A program made the translations under genes and the position numbers. The notes under the pieces are model-generated. The model ran no database searches and was not told the DNA's origin. It saw only the letters and a list, made by a program, of their open reading frames with translations. A stretch of 64,000 nt of DNA from Carnegiea gigantea. Its lineage: Eukaryota > Streptophyta > Magnoliopsida > Caryophyllales > Cactaceae. This document shows, piece by piece, positions 1 to 12,560 of the stretch. The first letter of the stretch is position 1. Each line of letters starts with the position of its first letter. Where the stretch lies: assembly GCA_029747015.1 (NCBI GenBank), contig JAKOGI010002762.1, forward strand, positions 23,979 through 87,978. The letters run 5' to 3'.

Positions 1-781
1 TCATTATTATTCCTATGATATTTGGGAGTCTTGGAGTAGAACGATCTATTTTTTCAATAGATCTGGAGTGGATGATATTTGTTTCCCAATAAATTTATTA
101 TCTCCAAATGATCCTGTCTTTAAAGCCTAAAAATACGAGATGGTATTCAACTTCATAGAAATTTTAGATCCAAAATCCCTATTTTTCTCAACCTTAACTA
201 ATTTCCATCAATGTATATTCAAAAGGATCGATTGGATTCTTACATCTCCTGAGGGTCCAACAAAAGTTCCAGTTTGAAGATGCCTAACTTTAGATGTTTA
301 TAGCGCTATAATTGAATATAAAAATGGAAAAGTCAAAGCAGTCCATTATCTTGTCCAAATCGTTAATTCTGACGATCTCAATGATCAATGATATGAAAAT
401 CCGATACATCTAGTTATTGATCCTGCTTTATCAAAGGTCATTAGACTTTTCAACATTTATCGTCAATGTTGGGCACTAATCGAACGAGGAAAAACATTAA
501 TGCATTCTGAAAATACTACTTTTGCCTATGATAATGAATTCAAAGACTACATGAAGGTGGAAGCAGCAGTGTCAGAAGATATTTTTGATTATCTTTTTGA
601 TATTGAAACTGGAAAATTCTTATTAGGAGAAGAGAAAAAAAATCTCCTTGAATTATTTGAAGAATGGGATCCAGAGCATCTTAAGCAACTTGATGAAGAT
701 TTTGATAATTGTCCTGATAATGATGGTCTAGAAGATATAATTGGATATGAAGGAATGCAGAATCTCAATAATGATGACTAG
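1..781 (+). pseudogene. Decayed acidic ORF, possible endogenous pararetrovirus/retroelement 3' coding end
   Basis: One reading frame runs through this stretch with stops near 128, 280 and 390 and then stays open from 500 to 781 (93 codons from the ATG at 500). The open part is strongly acidic, ending in a D/E/N-rich tail (DFDNCPDNDGLEDIIG). I do not recognise a domain. The interrupted frame upstream and the promoter-plus-poly(A) arrangement directly downstream suggest the 3' end of an old reverse-transcribing element of caulimovirid type, but no RT or RNase H motif is present in the window. It could equally be a decayed plant gene. Confidence 0.3.
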
Positions 782-859
782 TATTATTATCAGTAAAATC
801 TCTAAAAAATGGTCGCCCCATTATTATACTATTCCGATAAGTGTCTGGTCTGTAAAATA

Positions 860-1500
860 AAATGTGTACTGTAGAGTCAGTATGTACTATAGCCATGTGG
901 AAAATCTTTATGTACTGTAGCCATTAGAATATCCTATGTACCCCCATCCCCTCCATAAATAGAGAGATCGAGTGCTGAGAAGGGACACAATCTTTTGAGC
1001 ATTCTTGAGCAAAAGAGAAGTCAGGATTCTCCATTTCTCTATGAGCAAGCATCGTTAATGATCTTAGCTTAAGTCCCTCTTCAAAACTTTCTATTATAAT
1101 ATTTCTACTTTCAAGCTTTCAATAAAAAATTTTCCCAATAGAGAACGTTATTCAATCGAACGTTATGTCCTAAATATTATAATTTCTTGATTAAAGTCTC
1201 ACTATCCTTTAAAAATACTTAAAACTTGATTAGTGACTACGGTATGAGATATGAAACGAAACAGATCTGTGTTGTGCCTGACCTAAGGAAGGTGGGGTTG
1301 AGATTAACAATCTTTATAAACCAAAAGTTAGAAGAACGCTCGGGTTCGGCACCGACTAAGTTCAGGTAATGGTCAAAACTCTCTAATTAAACTTTAATTA
1401 TTTTGCTAAATATGGTAGGCCGTTAATCACAGAAAATATAATATTTATGATATAAGTAGTAGATTGTAATAACTAGTATCAGAAAAGTCTTTACAAGAGA
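860..1500 (+). promoter_or_regulatory. Pararetrovirus/LTR-like promoter, leader and primer-site candidate
   Basis: Three copies of a TGTACTGTAG-like motif (about 868-920) lead to a TATA-type box CATAAATAGAGAG at 954-966. About 165 bases downstream lies AATAAA (1121-1126), the close promoter-to-poly(A) order seen in retroelement R regions. Position 1475-1486 reads TAGTATCAGAAA, 9 of 12 bases matching the initiator-Met tRNA primer site used by caulimovirids and copia elements. The promoter order is seen directly; assignment to Caulimoviridae is inference. Confidence 0.35.
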
Positions 1501-1887
1501 TTAAAACGATAAAAACAAAGCATATTTTCTTTTTAGACGCTTATTTGCATAGTTCACCTAATCCAGTGATCTTCCTGCAATTTCTAAAAGTTCAAGAACT
1601 AAAATAATAGGAAAAGGGACCTAAAAATTAGTTACCTAAAAACATAAGGTACCCCGAAAAATTAGATCTCAAATTATAGGGGCCTAAACATATTTACCAG
1701 AAAATATTAGACACCTAAAAGTCACTAACTGAGAGAAAAGTCACCCTTTTTTTGGCTTGACTGTGACTTCTTTAATAAATGTTCTCTAGACTAGCTAAAG
1801 AAATGCCATCACATGTACTATTGATATTTGCTTTTTGCAAAAATGACTCAAAACTTCTTTAATCAATTTTGAATAATTTTGAGAAAG

Positions 1888-2357
1888 CAGGGGTGTTCAT
1901 TATTCGATCCAAATCTGAACTGGACCGAAGACTGGCCTAGACCAGACCGAATCGAACCGAACCGAATGAATTCGGTCCTATCCACGGTCCACAAATTTTT
2001 TTATTTGGTCTTCGGTCTGGTCTACCGGTCCGGACCGAGGACTGAATAAAAAGATTTGAAAACTGACTTTTTACTTATTCAATTTTAATTATGCTACTTA
2101 TAATTTCACAAACGTTCAAGAATATTGATTTGTTTTTCATGATGAAAATATGTTGAAATTATTCATATTGAAATAAATATAAGATGTTCATATTGTAAAA
2201 ATTTGCTAGCTCGATAATTCGTTCCAGTCCGTTTTTTTGATCCGGTCCCGGTCCAGTCCTTGACTTATTCGGTCCGGTCCACGGTCCATAACTTTTCTTC
2301 TATTCGGTCCTTGGTCTAACCCGGTCCGGTTCAGGTTTGGACTGATGAACGCCCCTA
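1888..2357. mobile_element. hAT-type MITE
   Basis: The ends are inverted: CAGGGGTGTTCA at the left and TGAACGCCCCTA at the right. The 8 bp flanks TGAGAAAG and GAAGAAAG agree at 6 of 8 positions, fitting a decayed hAT target duplication. Both subterminal zones are dense in GGTCCGGTCC/GGACCG motifs around an AT-rich centre of about 170 bp, the usual architecture of hAT transposase-binding regions. There is no coding capacity. Confidence 0.6.
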
Positions 2358-2359
2358 GA

Positions 2360-3330
2360 AGAAAGTTATTGGATTAGTTGGGCTTATTGCATCAGGATTC
2401 AAGAAAAACATCAAAGGAAAAACTCTGAAAATTCGAACTTTTATTGTCAAAGAAAAGCAAACTTAATACGTTTTATTTAGAAAAAAATAAAAAAATACCA
2501 TAAACCAATTTTCAAGTATTAAAAGATCATTAAAATATCAAATGATTAATAGAAATTAAATCACATCTTCAGTTTTCGGTTAAGAAGTCACCAATATGAT
2601 TTTTAATGTCATATCATTTTCATGTCACCTGGCAATATATTTAGCATATTTTCTTGGCCATGGGATATCTTCATGTTGAGTATGGAGCATAATTTTTGTC
2701 TTTTAAAGACTTTGGCTACTTTAAGAGTTGGCATACCCACAAACCCCCCCCCCCCCAAAAAAAAAACCTCTACTTTTGGGGATATTCAAAACATCGCTAG
2801 CAAAATGTAATGTTCTGGTACATTAGACTATAAAAAGCAAAAATTGGTTATTAGTTGAAATTTTTACCACCCTATACCAATTTTTTTGGGGGGGCTGATG
2901 ATTGTCTTGATATTAGACTAGAAAAACCATAAATTGGTTTTAACGTCGAGAACGAGACTTCTTGGCATCATTGATGATTGTCCTTATACTCCCTACCAGC
3001 ACCTACCACCTTTTGCATTTTCATCAATGTCCCATGACATCTACGAATACGTGATAATGTTATAGGTACATATAATTTATACAGTAAAGTTTGCTAACTA
3101 CATTTCCACATATATTTCTTCTCAAGTATCTATAATATTTTCATTTCTTTATGTTGTATAGACGTCATCAGCATGGTAATTTCTTTATCCCCTTTAGAAA
3201 ATACAAGAAATAGGGGCATTGCAAGGCGGGAATTATTACTTTGTGATATGCAGTATGTTATTTCATTAGTTAATATTTTTTTCTTATTTATTAATGCATT
3301 TTAATTATAAAAAGATTATTACATATAATT
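2360..3330. other. Intergenic, nothing recognised
   Basis: AT-rich sequence with a short C/A homopolymer run at 2747-2767 and a G run near 2890. No ORF with a recognisable family and no terminal-repeat structure was seen. Confidence 0.5.
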
Positions 3331-3339
3331 CATATGTAT

Positions 3340-4681
3340 AGGATGCACCAATTGAAACTGACTTTATAGGGAAATTTTGCGGAAGTTGAGGGCACCCAAC
3401 TTCAGTAATGTTTGACTACTGAAAATATACTTCTTGCTTCTAGAGTGCATATCAGAGATTATCAAGGTACCCTTACGTCCAATTGATATACTTTCATTCA
3501 TAAAATTATTTCATTTTTATTATTATGATGGTATATTTCACTAGCATGTTTTCTCTTCTACAATATACTTTTAGGAATATCGGTTTCTACTTTACCAGTT
3601 AGATTATTGATTAATCCAGACATTCAAACAACAGAGACTTTGAAAGATGTTATATAGAACATATAACATTGGTTTCAACTTTCATTTTCCATGCAAGTTA
3701 TATATACTTGAACTCACACATGTTACTTTCCCACCATGTATTAGGTACTCTGACACTCAAGATGTAATGGAACATTTTGATTTCATATGTAAAAGAACAT
3801 TACATATTTACAATCTAGAGAAGTTGTTCGATGCTCAAAAGATTAGATTGGATGAATATGCAGCTACGCTAAATGTAAGCTAGAAATTTATTTTACAAAT
3901 GTAACTTCATGCTTACAGATATTCGTTCAACAACACATAATCTTCAAAGTTTACTATGTCCAGGTGAGATAATTCCGACTTTTTGCATATGTTGTTGAAA
4001 TCCACCCGCTGTTTTATGATGCTTGTACTAATTGCAAAAAAAGTGTCTACACTTACGTATTCGCTCTGAATGTACCGTAGTACACATGCCGACCTCCAAA
4101 TTTGACACACAAAAGGCATCGTACTTTGTTATACTTCTCCAATCGCATGTCTGTATTAATGTAACCATCCTCTTTTATTCAACATTATAGGTGCATCTTC
4201 AGAGTTCTTTTACAAGATAACATAGGTTGTAGAGAGTTCACTGTTCTTCATGACGATGGACGAATTATTTTACATATGATGACTACCCAATTAGATATGT
4301 GTGCAGCGCAGGTATTATAAGTTTCAATACTTATCATGTTTATACAATTTATTGTTTTACTATTGACTATTCCATGTTAATATTGTTCATAACCATATGG
4401 TCATCTATCGCTTTATACGATTATAGATAATTACATGGGTAAATAATGGATATTTACTATGGAGCCTCCACACCATAGAGTAGAAGTTCATATCACTCTT
4501 AGTGCATCAGTCAATTGGGAGGAAAAGGTTTATTACTTATGAAATACTAATGTTAGGTACACTAGGTGGACAATAGGCATATGTAAACTTCAATTCTATC
4601 ATTGTTAATCAAATTATTATTAGAACTTTATTTTCTTTGTAGATACAAGAAGAGGAGGTGGATTATTCGTCATTGGCATCA
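3340..4681 (+). pseudogene. Decayed RPA1-like (replication protein A large subunit type) OB-fold gene fragment
   Basis: Several exon-like blocks on the plus strand recall plant RPA1-like proteins. Around 3420-3470 a block reads LTTENILLASRVHIRDYQ, broken upstream by a stop. Around 3575-3650 follows STLPVRLLINPDIQTTETL, matching the family's serine-rich strand plus iNPdi.E pattern. A block at 3745-3875 ends at a GTAAGC donor. A block at 4192-4312 (RVLLQDNIGCREFTVLHDDG) resembles the RPA C-terminal OB fold (v.D.tG...f.lfd). A last short block ends in a stop at 4681. The C-terminal zinc-binding cysteines were not located. Such genes are often carried by Helitrons, but I found no Helitron end. 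Family assignment rests on pattern memory. Confidence 0.35.
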
Positions 4682-4689
4682 TAGATTGA

Positions 4690-7440
4690 CTTATCATCAA
4701 GCCATCTACCGTGATTTTTATCATATTTACTATCTACTATCTCAATCATACTTATATAGACTCTTTTTAACAATCATATAGTTTTTAATTGTTAATCTAA
4801 TGGTTATGCCCAAAGTTGCTGTTTACTTAGATTTTTCATTGAGTTATTCTTTCATCTTTTCTAAATTATAATATTAACTATGTCTACAATGGCTATCCGT
4901 TTATTATTTCTATAATATATCTACAAAATATCTATTTGAACTTACACCATGCAAAGTATAGGTCCAAATTAATAATAGAAAATGCAAGTGGACGTGAAAG
5001 CAAGGCAACAAGGAAGGGTGAAGTAGCGAAAATGGGGAAGCAGGACACAGGCCTACTGCTTCGGAAAGGAGACAATCACTCAATGATTTCATTTAGGTAC
5101 GATGGGAGGAACTATGAGCAAATATTAGGTGTTGATTTGCTCAATTAGTAGACAGTCACCCTAAATGTTCCAACAAAACGGATGTCAAATTTTTACTAAC
5201 GCGATGTGACATAATTAGATAGAAAACATCGCCGTGAAAATAAGAAATTTTAACAATAAAAATTTAAATGAACCAATCACAATACATCAGTATACTCTTA
5301 GTATAATTTTTATTGATAGGAATAAAGTTTTTGATAAGCAAAAGCATTCAAATATCATTATTAAACATTATTTGTATTTTAGATTGATCTTTGTATTTAA
5401 TTTTTTAAGAAATCTTACCGCCAATTTGGAAGTACTATAAAAAAATACTACTATACAATATATTCTCCAACGCGAAAATAATAAATTCGAGATTCACACT
5501 GAAGAAAAAAATATTTTTAAAGCACTTTAACTTTTTTGAACAATAGCTCAGCTTAATAGTGGAGAATCAAATATCTCAAAGAAGAAAACTTTATGTACCA
5601 CGAGTAGTAAATTTTACATCTTAATTCGCTACAAAAATAAATATTATGGTGGAAGTGCAAAAGAATAGTTCAAACGGGAAACGTAGCTACTCAACACTCA
5701 ACAATTAAAACCATAATTTAAAAAAAAAATTACTAATATGAATACGCCATACCATGCGCAAAGGCAACTTGGATACCACATACTATCTTACTTTACAGTT
5801 TACATTGACCGGTTGGCACGATTGCTCAAAACGTTTTGGAAATTAGCTTAGAGTTACTCGGTCCTCATTGGGTCATACGATACCTAGTACATTGAGACAT
5901 CAGACACAAGTTTGCAAAAGTTGTTTTAGAAGAAAGGTTAAAACATAAGATTTTTCGAATGTTGTCTTTTGGTTGTTATGGATGGAGAAAATTCAATGCA
6001 CTAATTTAAGGAGGAAAATGAAATTTCTATTGAACTAAACAGCTTCGAACTTAAATTATCATAAAAACAGAGTTTGATTTTGCATTGATGAAACCTTTGT
6101 ACACAAATTATGCCTTAATTTCGAAATTATCTTACTAGCCAATGTAGTAACAAAGATATAAACCTCCCATTTTTCTTTTTTCAGATTTCCAAAACCGCTT
6201 GACTTTCTATCAGGCATGATCAACAGGTCGGGGCCCTGCCCGACCTTCCTCGACCCGTCCGTAAAAATTGAGGGTCAGGTTCTGTATTTTTTGCCTTCGA
6301 CCCGCCCCGACCCTCAAATTGAGGGCGCCCGCTTATGATAAAGGTCAGGTTGGGTAGCTGTTTTGACCATCTAACTCAACATGCTTATCCTTAATTTCAA
6401 AATAATTTAAAATCCAAAAAAAAGACTTTGAGTTTCATTTACTCAAAGTCTTTCGACTTTCTATTTTCTCGCCTCCTCTAAGTTCCCTTTCACTTTCCCT
6501 CTTCACTTTTCACTGACTCTTAAATGTCTTATATCGTCTCTCTAATATTGGGAATAGTACTTTTAGCAAACCAATTGTTATAGTTGCTATCTTACACATT
6601 AGAAATGTTTGTAATGACAATACTCTTCATTGGATCTTTCTATAATAGCCTGACCTTTTGTCTAATAGAATGTTTAGTGTTGAACTTTATAATGTAAGTG
6701 AAATGTAGCAAAGAATTTCCTATTTTGTATAGCAAAGATTTGTCAATTAGGTCTGACCCAATGACCCAAGGGTACCCACAGAATTAGAGCTAGGGTCAAT
6801 GTCATCGGTATGTCGATCCGCATGAGGGCCGAATAGAGTTAGGGTCAAAAAACCTCATTTATCAACCCTTATGACCCAACTCTCAATTTGTTCAAGTCTA
6901 CTTTCTATGCTCTCCGCTCTTCATGCCAACAGGAGGAAAAAAACCCTTGTATCCTAAGACCATAGTCCAAAACTACGATATAAACACTGCCCCTCATCCC
7001 ATGATGGGAAATCCAATACACCTACAGCCCAGCGTCGGACAAAGGACAAATTTGCTCCCTTGTCTAAAATTCCTTCAAACCCCAAACCTGATCTTGTCCT
7101 GTCAATGGAACTGACCAGTTAAGGAGAAGATAGTCAGACACATACAATGCGTATTAAAGCCAAGATTTAACAATCATAACGTAGCAGTGACTTCTGCTGT
7201 AAATCAACCACAAAGAATCCTTAAAATGGAACGGGAAACACCTGCTTCAAAAGATGGTGTGTTCCCCGTCCAAGCACAGAAGGGTGGAAAAATTACAGGC
7301 AGCACATCACGAAAACCACCCAAGACATAGGATGACTAAAGAATTATATGATTTAGATTTCAAAAATTCAAAAATCATACACCAATGAATATATACAGGT
7401 AAATGAAGCCTGAGTGAGGGTTTAATCAAAACTAGGGAAA
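4690..7440. other. Intergenic; two G/C-rich GACCC blocks at 6218-6370 and 6740-6890
   Basis: No supportable gene. Two blocks rich in GACC(C)/GGGTC about 370 bp apart, separated by AT-rich sequence, resemble the subterminal zones of non-autonomous hAT elements. The left block starts at CAGGCATGATCA near 6213, but I could not find a convincing matching right terminus. The rest is AT-rich and featureless to my reading. Confidence 0.35.
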
Positions 7441-7570
7441 ACTAAAAATTATAGTCCTTGCCAGAAGAGTCCATCACAGATGCCTCTGCACAAAGATACC
7501 GCTCCTGAGATTTAACAAGAGCAAACACCAGAACAAGCACGCTCATACTTTAGGATATCAAGCTGACGAC

Positions 7571-8375
7571 TCAATCGTAAAGCGACTTTGCAGAGTGAGC
7601 TCTCATCTTCTTGTTCTCGTGCTTTAAGACTTTCTCCGAGTATTTATCGTTTTTTGCAATGGCTTTCGCAATTGCTTTCATCTTCCTTGCATTCTTTGCC
7701 CTTTTCATTTGAACCCCCTTCTTTACTTTCCTGCAACAAGCACAATTACTGAGATTGTTGATCACAAATGAATTGCAGTTAGCCAACCTGGTTTACTAAT
7801 GAATTATCAATTTAGGCATTTGGATCAAGACTGTATGAACTTGCAAGTCATGTAGAGTCAGAGGGCTCCCTTAACCACGGAACTGGGCAACAATAATAAT
7901 GTACTTATTTCAACAGCACACCCCTACGTCTTAACTACAAATGGCCTTCACAGACCCAACGAAACGATGCCGATATGCATCCAATCTTCACTGAGCCAAT
8001 TAGTAGCTCAAATTCAAACGCATTTCCACAAGCAACGACACCACAATCATACTTGAACAACTACTAATACAAATTAGGTTATGATTCATGAATTCTGTGA
8101 TGATGCCAACCTGACGAGTGAACTGGTTGATACGCCTGGAGCTGCAGCCATTATTGTTTCCGATGTATCCATTGCTGCAATAAATCAAGTATGAGACTCA
8201 GAATCCCCAACAAAAACACAAATAATAATAACAACTGAATGAAATTCGATATTTCAATATTTGAAAAGAAAAAATGGAGGAAAGAAGAACCTTGCGGTGA
8301 ATCAGAGACCGTAGGATCGGTGATGTCCATTGGAGCTTTACCAGAATTCTTCTTCTTGTTCCTATTCTTTGCCAT
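7571..8375 (-). CDS. Small basic conserved plant protein, three exons (102 aa)
   Basis: Exons on the minus strand are 8375-8291, 8174-8111 and 7730-7571. The donors (GTTCTT, GTTGGC) and acceptors (TTGCAG, TTGCAG) agree in phase, giving 102 codons plus stop. The protein begins MAKNRNKKKNSGKAPMD, continues through SPQAMDTSETI and a Ser/Ala linker, and ends in a Lys/Arg-rich helix (VKKGVQMKRAKNARKMKAIA) closing with SAKSLYD. I recognise this layout from uncharacterised angiosperm proteins of about 100 residues. The basic C-terminus suggests a nuclear or nucleolar, RNA-associated role, which is inference. A GA microsatellite sits in the probable 5' UTR. The gene looks intact and is the best-supported host gene here. 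Confidence 0.85.
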
Positions 8376-8392
8376 CTTCCTCCGATTGCACT

Positions 8393-8394
<2 letters not shown>

Positions 8395-8442
<48 letters not shown>
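8395..8442. repeat. (GA)n microsatellite in a 5' UTR/promoter
   Basis: About 23 GA repeats starting 20 bases upstream of the ATG of the three-exon gene (CT-rich on its sense strand). CT-rich 5' leaders and GAGA-type sites are common in plant promoters; a regulatory effect is not shown by the sequence. Confidence 0.9.
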
Positions 8443-8444
<2 letters not shown>

Positions 8445-8599
8445 GGATTGGCGATTGGGGAGGTTTTAGGCACCTTCAAAACCCTGATGCTAGTTATTAC
8501 AATTTACGACGTCCAAGATTATTAACCAAGTATGTGGGCTGGTATGGGCCGGCACTCCTTTTGGATTTGAGATTGTGGGCCTTCGATTGAATCAGCATG

Positions 8600-10242
8600 G
8601 CAGTTGATCCAAAACATTCATCCTTTTTTTTGGGGTAATGAGCCAAAACATTCCGACGTCTAATTTTAAATTGAAGGACTCTTTTATGTTCCCATTTGAC
8701 GATATTTCTTCTGTTTTTAACCTTTTTTTAAAGTCAAATAACTCATCCATCTCATGTAGGATAGCTTAGCAAAGAAAGTTTAAGAAACTCATGGGGGAAG
8801 GGGAAGGACGTCAACCACACGTCTTTTAATGGAAGATGGGTTGATGTATAACTAATTCATTAGATGACTAGTCACTTTACTGAAGACAAAAATTGAATTA
8901 TCTACATACAATATGATAGTTAATGCAATATCGCCTTCAGATTATGTAGGATTATACACAAAAGATAATTTTTTAACTCTCTCTTTAAATAGTTGATGTA
9001 CACAAAAGATGATTAAAGAATTTCCTATCTTAGCTCATCTATGTAGATGATAATATAACCCACAGTGGTCTATATATGCTGGGCTATACTGGGCCAAGAT
9101 CCAAGAAAAATATCAAAATTATTTTGCAACTGTTCACACCTCAAAGTTGATAGTTTAGAGGAATAGAGTATAACCCCTTTTCATGTAATAAAGTTAAACA
9201 ATGGAATGATTTCTAAAAAAGAGTATCAATGTGTCCCAAGGATGGAAAGAAAGTGATAAGGTTGGTGTTGGATTGTGTATATTCATTAAGGCACTGTTTG
9301 ATCTTTAAAAAATTTGGTGGAAAAAAAAGTGGAAGGAAAAAAAAGTAAGGAGAAAATAATTTTGTTTCTCTTGTTTGGATTGAGGTGTAAGTTAACTCTG
9401 TTAGTAAAATGTGTGCGAGTAAATTATTAAAGATTTAGATTTGAATCTTATATAATTATTAATTGTGTCTCCCCCTGTACACAGATAGGAAAAGTGGGAA
9501 ACACATGTTTAGTAGAATTAGTTGTTGATGCAGTAGTTATGTATAGGATTGTATGTACATTAATGACATAATAATTGATTTATTGATCATGAAAAGTAAA
9601 ATTTTTTTTCCTTCATATATGAAAGTTTGATCAAGAACTTATAAATTGTAGGTGAAACACATTTATAACACTAACATAAAGCTCTAGTTATTGAAAAATG
9701 CGCGTTATCTAAAACTAATAGATTTTGAACAAAATAAATGTTTTAACTAAAATAATGAGCATTATTCTTGAAAACTAAAATCATTGCTAATCTTGTACTA
9801 AATTTTAACTACCGACCACAAGCAGAAAAGATCCATGTACAAATTAAACTGCATGATTTATGATTTTCGAACCGCCACAATTAAACATTCTCATGGCCCC
9901 CTTAATTTGGAACCATCATTTTTTGTAAATTCTTCCTAACCATCCAAAAAGAGCCAGACATTTTGAATTGCGTTGATTACATAAGTATCATTTGAGGGGG
10001 GCAGTGCTCATGGAGGCATGAGTGTTATCGTTAGGGTATCCTCAGTCTCTTTTTTCCCCCCCTTTTTTGGAGAGTTTGAGCTGATTTCACTCAACTGTGA
10101 TCCACATGTTTGTGTACTTAAGTAATTAGTGAGACCTAGGGAATTATGTCCCCATTACTTTTATGTGCGTTATACAATGGGCACACCAAAGATCAACTTT
10201 TCTTTTTAGAATAAAGAATGAATTCATTAATGAAATATAATA

Positions 10243-10243
<1 letters not shown>
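8600..10243. other. Intergenic; one-ended MITE-like trace at 9290
   Basis: The segment from 9290 (TTAAGGCACTGTTTGATC, then a stretch like AAATTTGGTGGAAA) matches the left terminus of the MITE at 23904, but no partner terminus was found, so it is probably truncated. Nothing else was recognised. Confidence 0.4.

Positions 10244-10316
<73 letters not shown>
10244..10316. repeat. (AT)n microsatellite
   Basis: About 35 AT dinucleotides with one phase slip at 10281. It has cruciform-forming potential. Open frames across it are artefacts. Confidence 0.95.
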
Positions 10317-10317
<1 letters not shown>

Positions 10318-10610
10318 TAATCAAACAAATTTATAACTAAAATAATAAAATAAATCTTTCGATCAAAAAAAAAAAACTAATTAAAACACTTCTGAACCCT
10401 CCTCTTTCATACTTACTGGTTGTTCTATAACACAACCTCTGACAAGCGGATCCGCAATATGTGTATGGTCTTTCATTCAGTGGCGGAGGAAGCGTGGCGT
10501 CAGTAGTGTCAACTGACATCCCTCCTCCGCCTAAAAAAATAGTAGTATGCTGCTGAATTAAAAGAAAGCTCCAAATGAATATTGCGGAAAGGAGAAGCAT
10601 TAAGTACGCG

Positions 10611-10690
10611 TGGCCTGGTGGTCATGACCTTCTACTGTTGTTCTTTGCTTTGTGTAGACGTGGGTTTGAATTCGCTAGCGCGTTATCTTT
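10611..10690 (+). mobile_element. Possible tRNA-derived SINE head (A and B boxes)
   Basis: TGGCCTGGTGG at 10611-10621 fits a pol III A box and GGTTTGAATTC at 10663-10673 fits a B box with one changed position. They are 42 bases apart, within SINE range. The sequence does not fold as a tRNA that I can recognise and lacks a clear 3' tail or target duplication, so this is tentative. Confidence 0.35.
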
Positions 10691-10964
10691 TCATATTTTT
10701 TGTCAGCATCGTTTCAATTTGAAGTTCAAAGTTTACTAATTATAGTTTAGTACTTTGATTGACTTCAATTTATTTTTCCAATCCTTAATTTGTAGATTAA
10801 TTTATTTTTTAAATTTAATTTGTGAGTTAAATTTGTGAATTTCATTCTAAAATTGTTTAATTTGTGGGTTTAATTTCAATTCTTGGTCAAAGTGTAAAGA
10901 TATTTCAAAAAGAGTATAGCACTTTAATTGACCTTAGTAGTTCAATTTTTTGATTAATCCTTTA

Positions 10965-12560
10965 ACAACAACACCACCTCCCTGTGTAGGTTCCACTTTC
11001 GCAGGGTCTGGAGAGATCCAACTGTAAGCAGCCTTACCTCTACCGATATTTCTACCCGTAGAGAGGTTGGTTCCAAGAGACCCACAAAACAAGAAATTTG
11101 TGAAAAGTTTTATAGACAAAAGCTTTTGTGAACACATTTAATGAGGGACAATAGAGCTACAAAGCCAAAGATGACTAAGATAAAATAAAGGACAGAGATG
11201 CTGAAGCTGCCCAATACAAGAACAATGTAACAGAGGGCGACAACATACCTTAACAATCCGAGGTAGGCAGGCGCTGTCACTTCCCAGAATAAAGTACAAC
11301 CTGCTTATGAGCACGAGAAACCCCTACCAGCACTGAGCCACAGCAGCCAAGGTCATCTACGGAGCTGACTCTCTGCGATCTAAGATCTTAATCCTATCCT
11401 GCCACAGTCTCCTATCCTGAGCCATGTCCTCCGTCAAACCCACAACTTTCAAGTCCTCTCTAATCACCTCGTCCAAACTCTTCTTATGTCTACCCCTCCC
11501 TTTCTTACTTCTGGGGATGTCGATCATCTCACACCTCCTCACTGGAGCAGCTACACTTCTCCTTTTCACGTGGCCAAACTATCGGAGTCTTGATTCCCTC
11601 ATCTTATCTTCTATGGGAGCTACTTTAGCTAAGTTCTTGATTTCTCCATTCCTAATTCTGTCTATTCTCGTAAAACCACACATCCACCTAACCATCCTCG
11701 TCTCAGCTGCCATCAACCTTTGAACCTGTGTCTTTTTTAGAGGCCAACACTCCGAACCATGCAGAACAGCCGGTCTAACTACTATTCGATAGACTTTACC
11801 GTTCAATCCTATGGGCACCCTCTTATCACACAGCACATCTGAGGCAAACTTCCATTTTTGCCAGCCCATTTTTATTCACTGATTAATATCCTCGTCAATA
11901 TCCCCATTCTGTTGAATGATTGAGCCAAGATATTTAAACTTATCTACCTTAGGTATCGATCTCCCATCCAGGGTGACTTCTCTCCCCGCCTCTACTGTTC
12001 CACTGAAACAACAATGGAGGTATTCCGTTTTCGATCTACTTACTCTAAAACCTCTAACTTTCAGCGTATGTCTCAATCGCTCCAACTTGTCATTAACTTC
12101 TTGCCTGATCTCATCAATAAGAACAATGTCATCTGCAAATAGCATACACCATGGTACCTCCTCTTGAATCCCTCTAGTAAGTTCATCCATAACTAAGGTG
12201 AAAAGAAACGGGTTTAAGGCAGAACCCTGATGCAGAACCATATTAACGGCGAAGTCATTGGAGACTCCGCCCGGCGTCATAACACTCGTCCGCCCTTCCT
12301 CGTACATATCCTTAATAATTCGGATATATAAGGGCGACACTCCTTTCTTTTCCAAGCAGCTCCATAACACTTCACGTGGGACTCTATCCTAAGCTTTTTC
12401 TAGATCAATGAACACCATATGAAGATCCACCTTTCTATCTCTGTACAAACCCATGAGCCTTCTAAGGAGATAAATCACTTCTATGGTCGATCTGCCTGGC
12501 ATAAAATCAAATTAATTTTCTGAAATTGCAATATCCTTTCGCAACTTTCTCTCTTTAATT
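10965..12560 (-). mobile_element. 5'-truncated RTE-type non-LTR retrotransposon (LINE)
   Basis: On the minus strand the element begins inside the reverse transcriptase region near 12560 and runs through the coding remnant to a 3' UTR. It ends in the RTE-style tail: a conserved block around 11080-10985 (CTACGGGTAGAAATATCGG, later CCAGACCCTGCGAAAG) followed by GTTGTTGTT at 10968. The same tail recurs at 40500-40640. Loss of the endonuclease and early RT fits ordinary 5' truncation. I could not find a clean target duplication. Confidence 0.8.
11357..12520 (-). pseudogene. LINE reverse transcriptase, C-terminal half, broken
   Basis: The frame opens with [19 protein letters not shown] and then [13 protein letters not shown], where the family has a tyrosine and this copy a TAG at about 12391. 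The 164-codon block 12370-11876 carries the catalytic FADDIVLI motif, the LHQGSALNP motif and the thumb motif FKYLGSIIQ. Blocks 11869-11579 and 11569-11357 continue the same protein (LYGSECWPLKK-like, here LHGSECWPLKK; then GRHKKSLDEVIREDL) in other frames or after stops. At least two nonsense changes and two breaks make it non-functional. This C-terminal layout is characteristic of plant RTE-clade LINEs. Confidence 0.85.

Noticed and set aside
8198..8590. Three overlapping frames with Arg-Glu or Ser-Leu repeats
   Set aside because: They cross the GA microsatellite in the 5' region of the three-exon gene.
10611..10690. A tRNA gene
   Set aside because: A and B box-like motifs are present but no cloverleaf or acceptor stem could be drawn; kept only as a possible SINE head.
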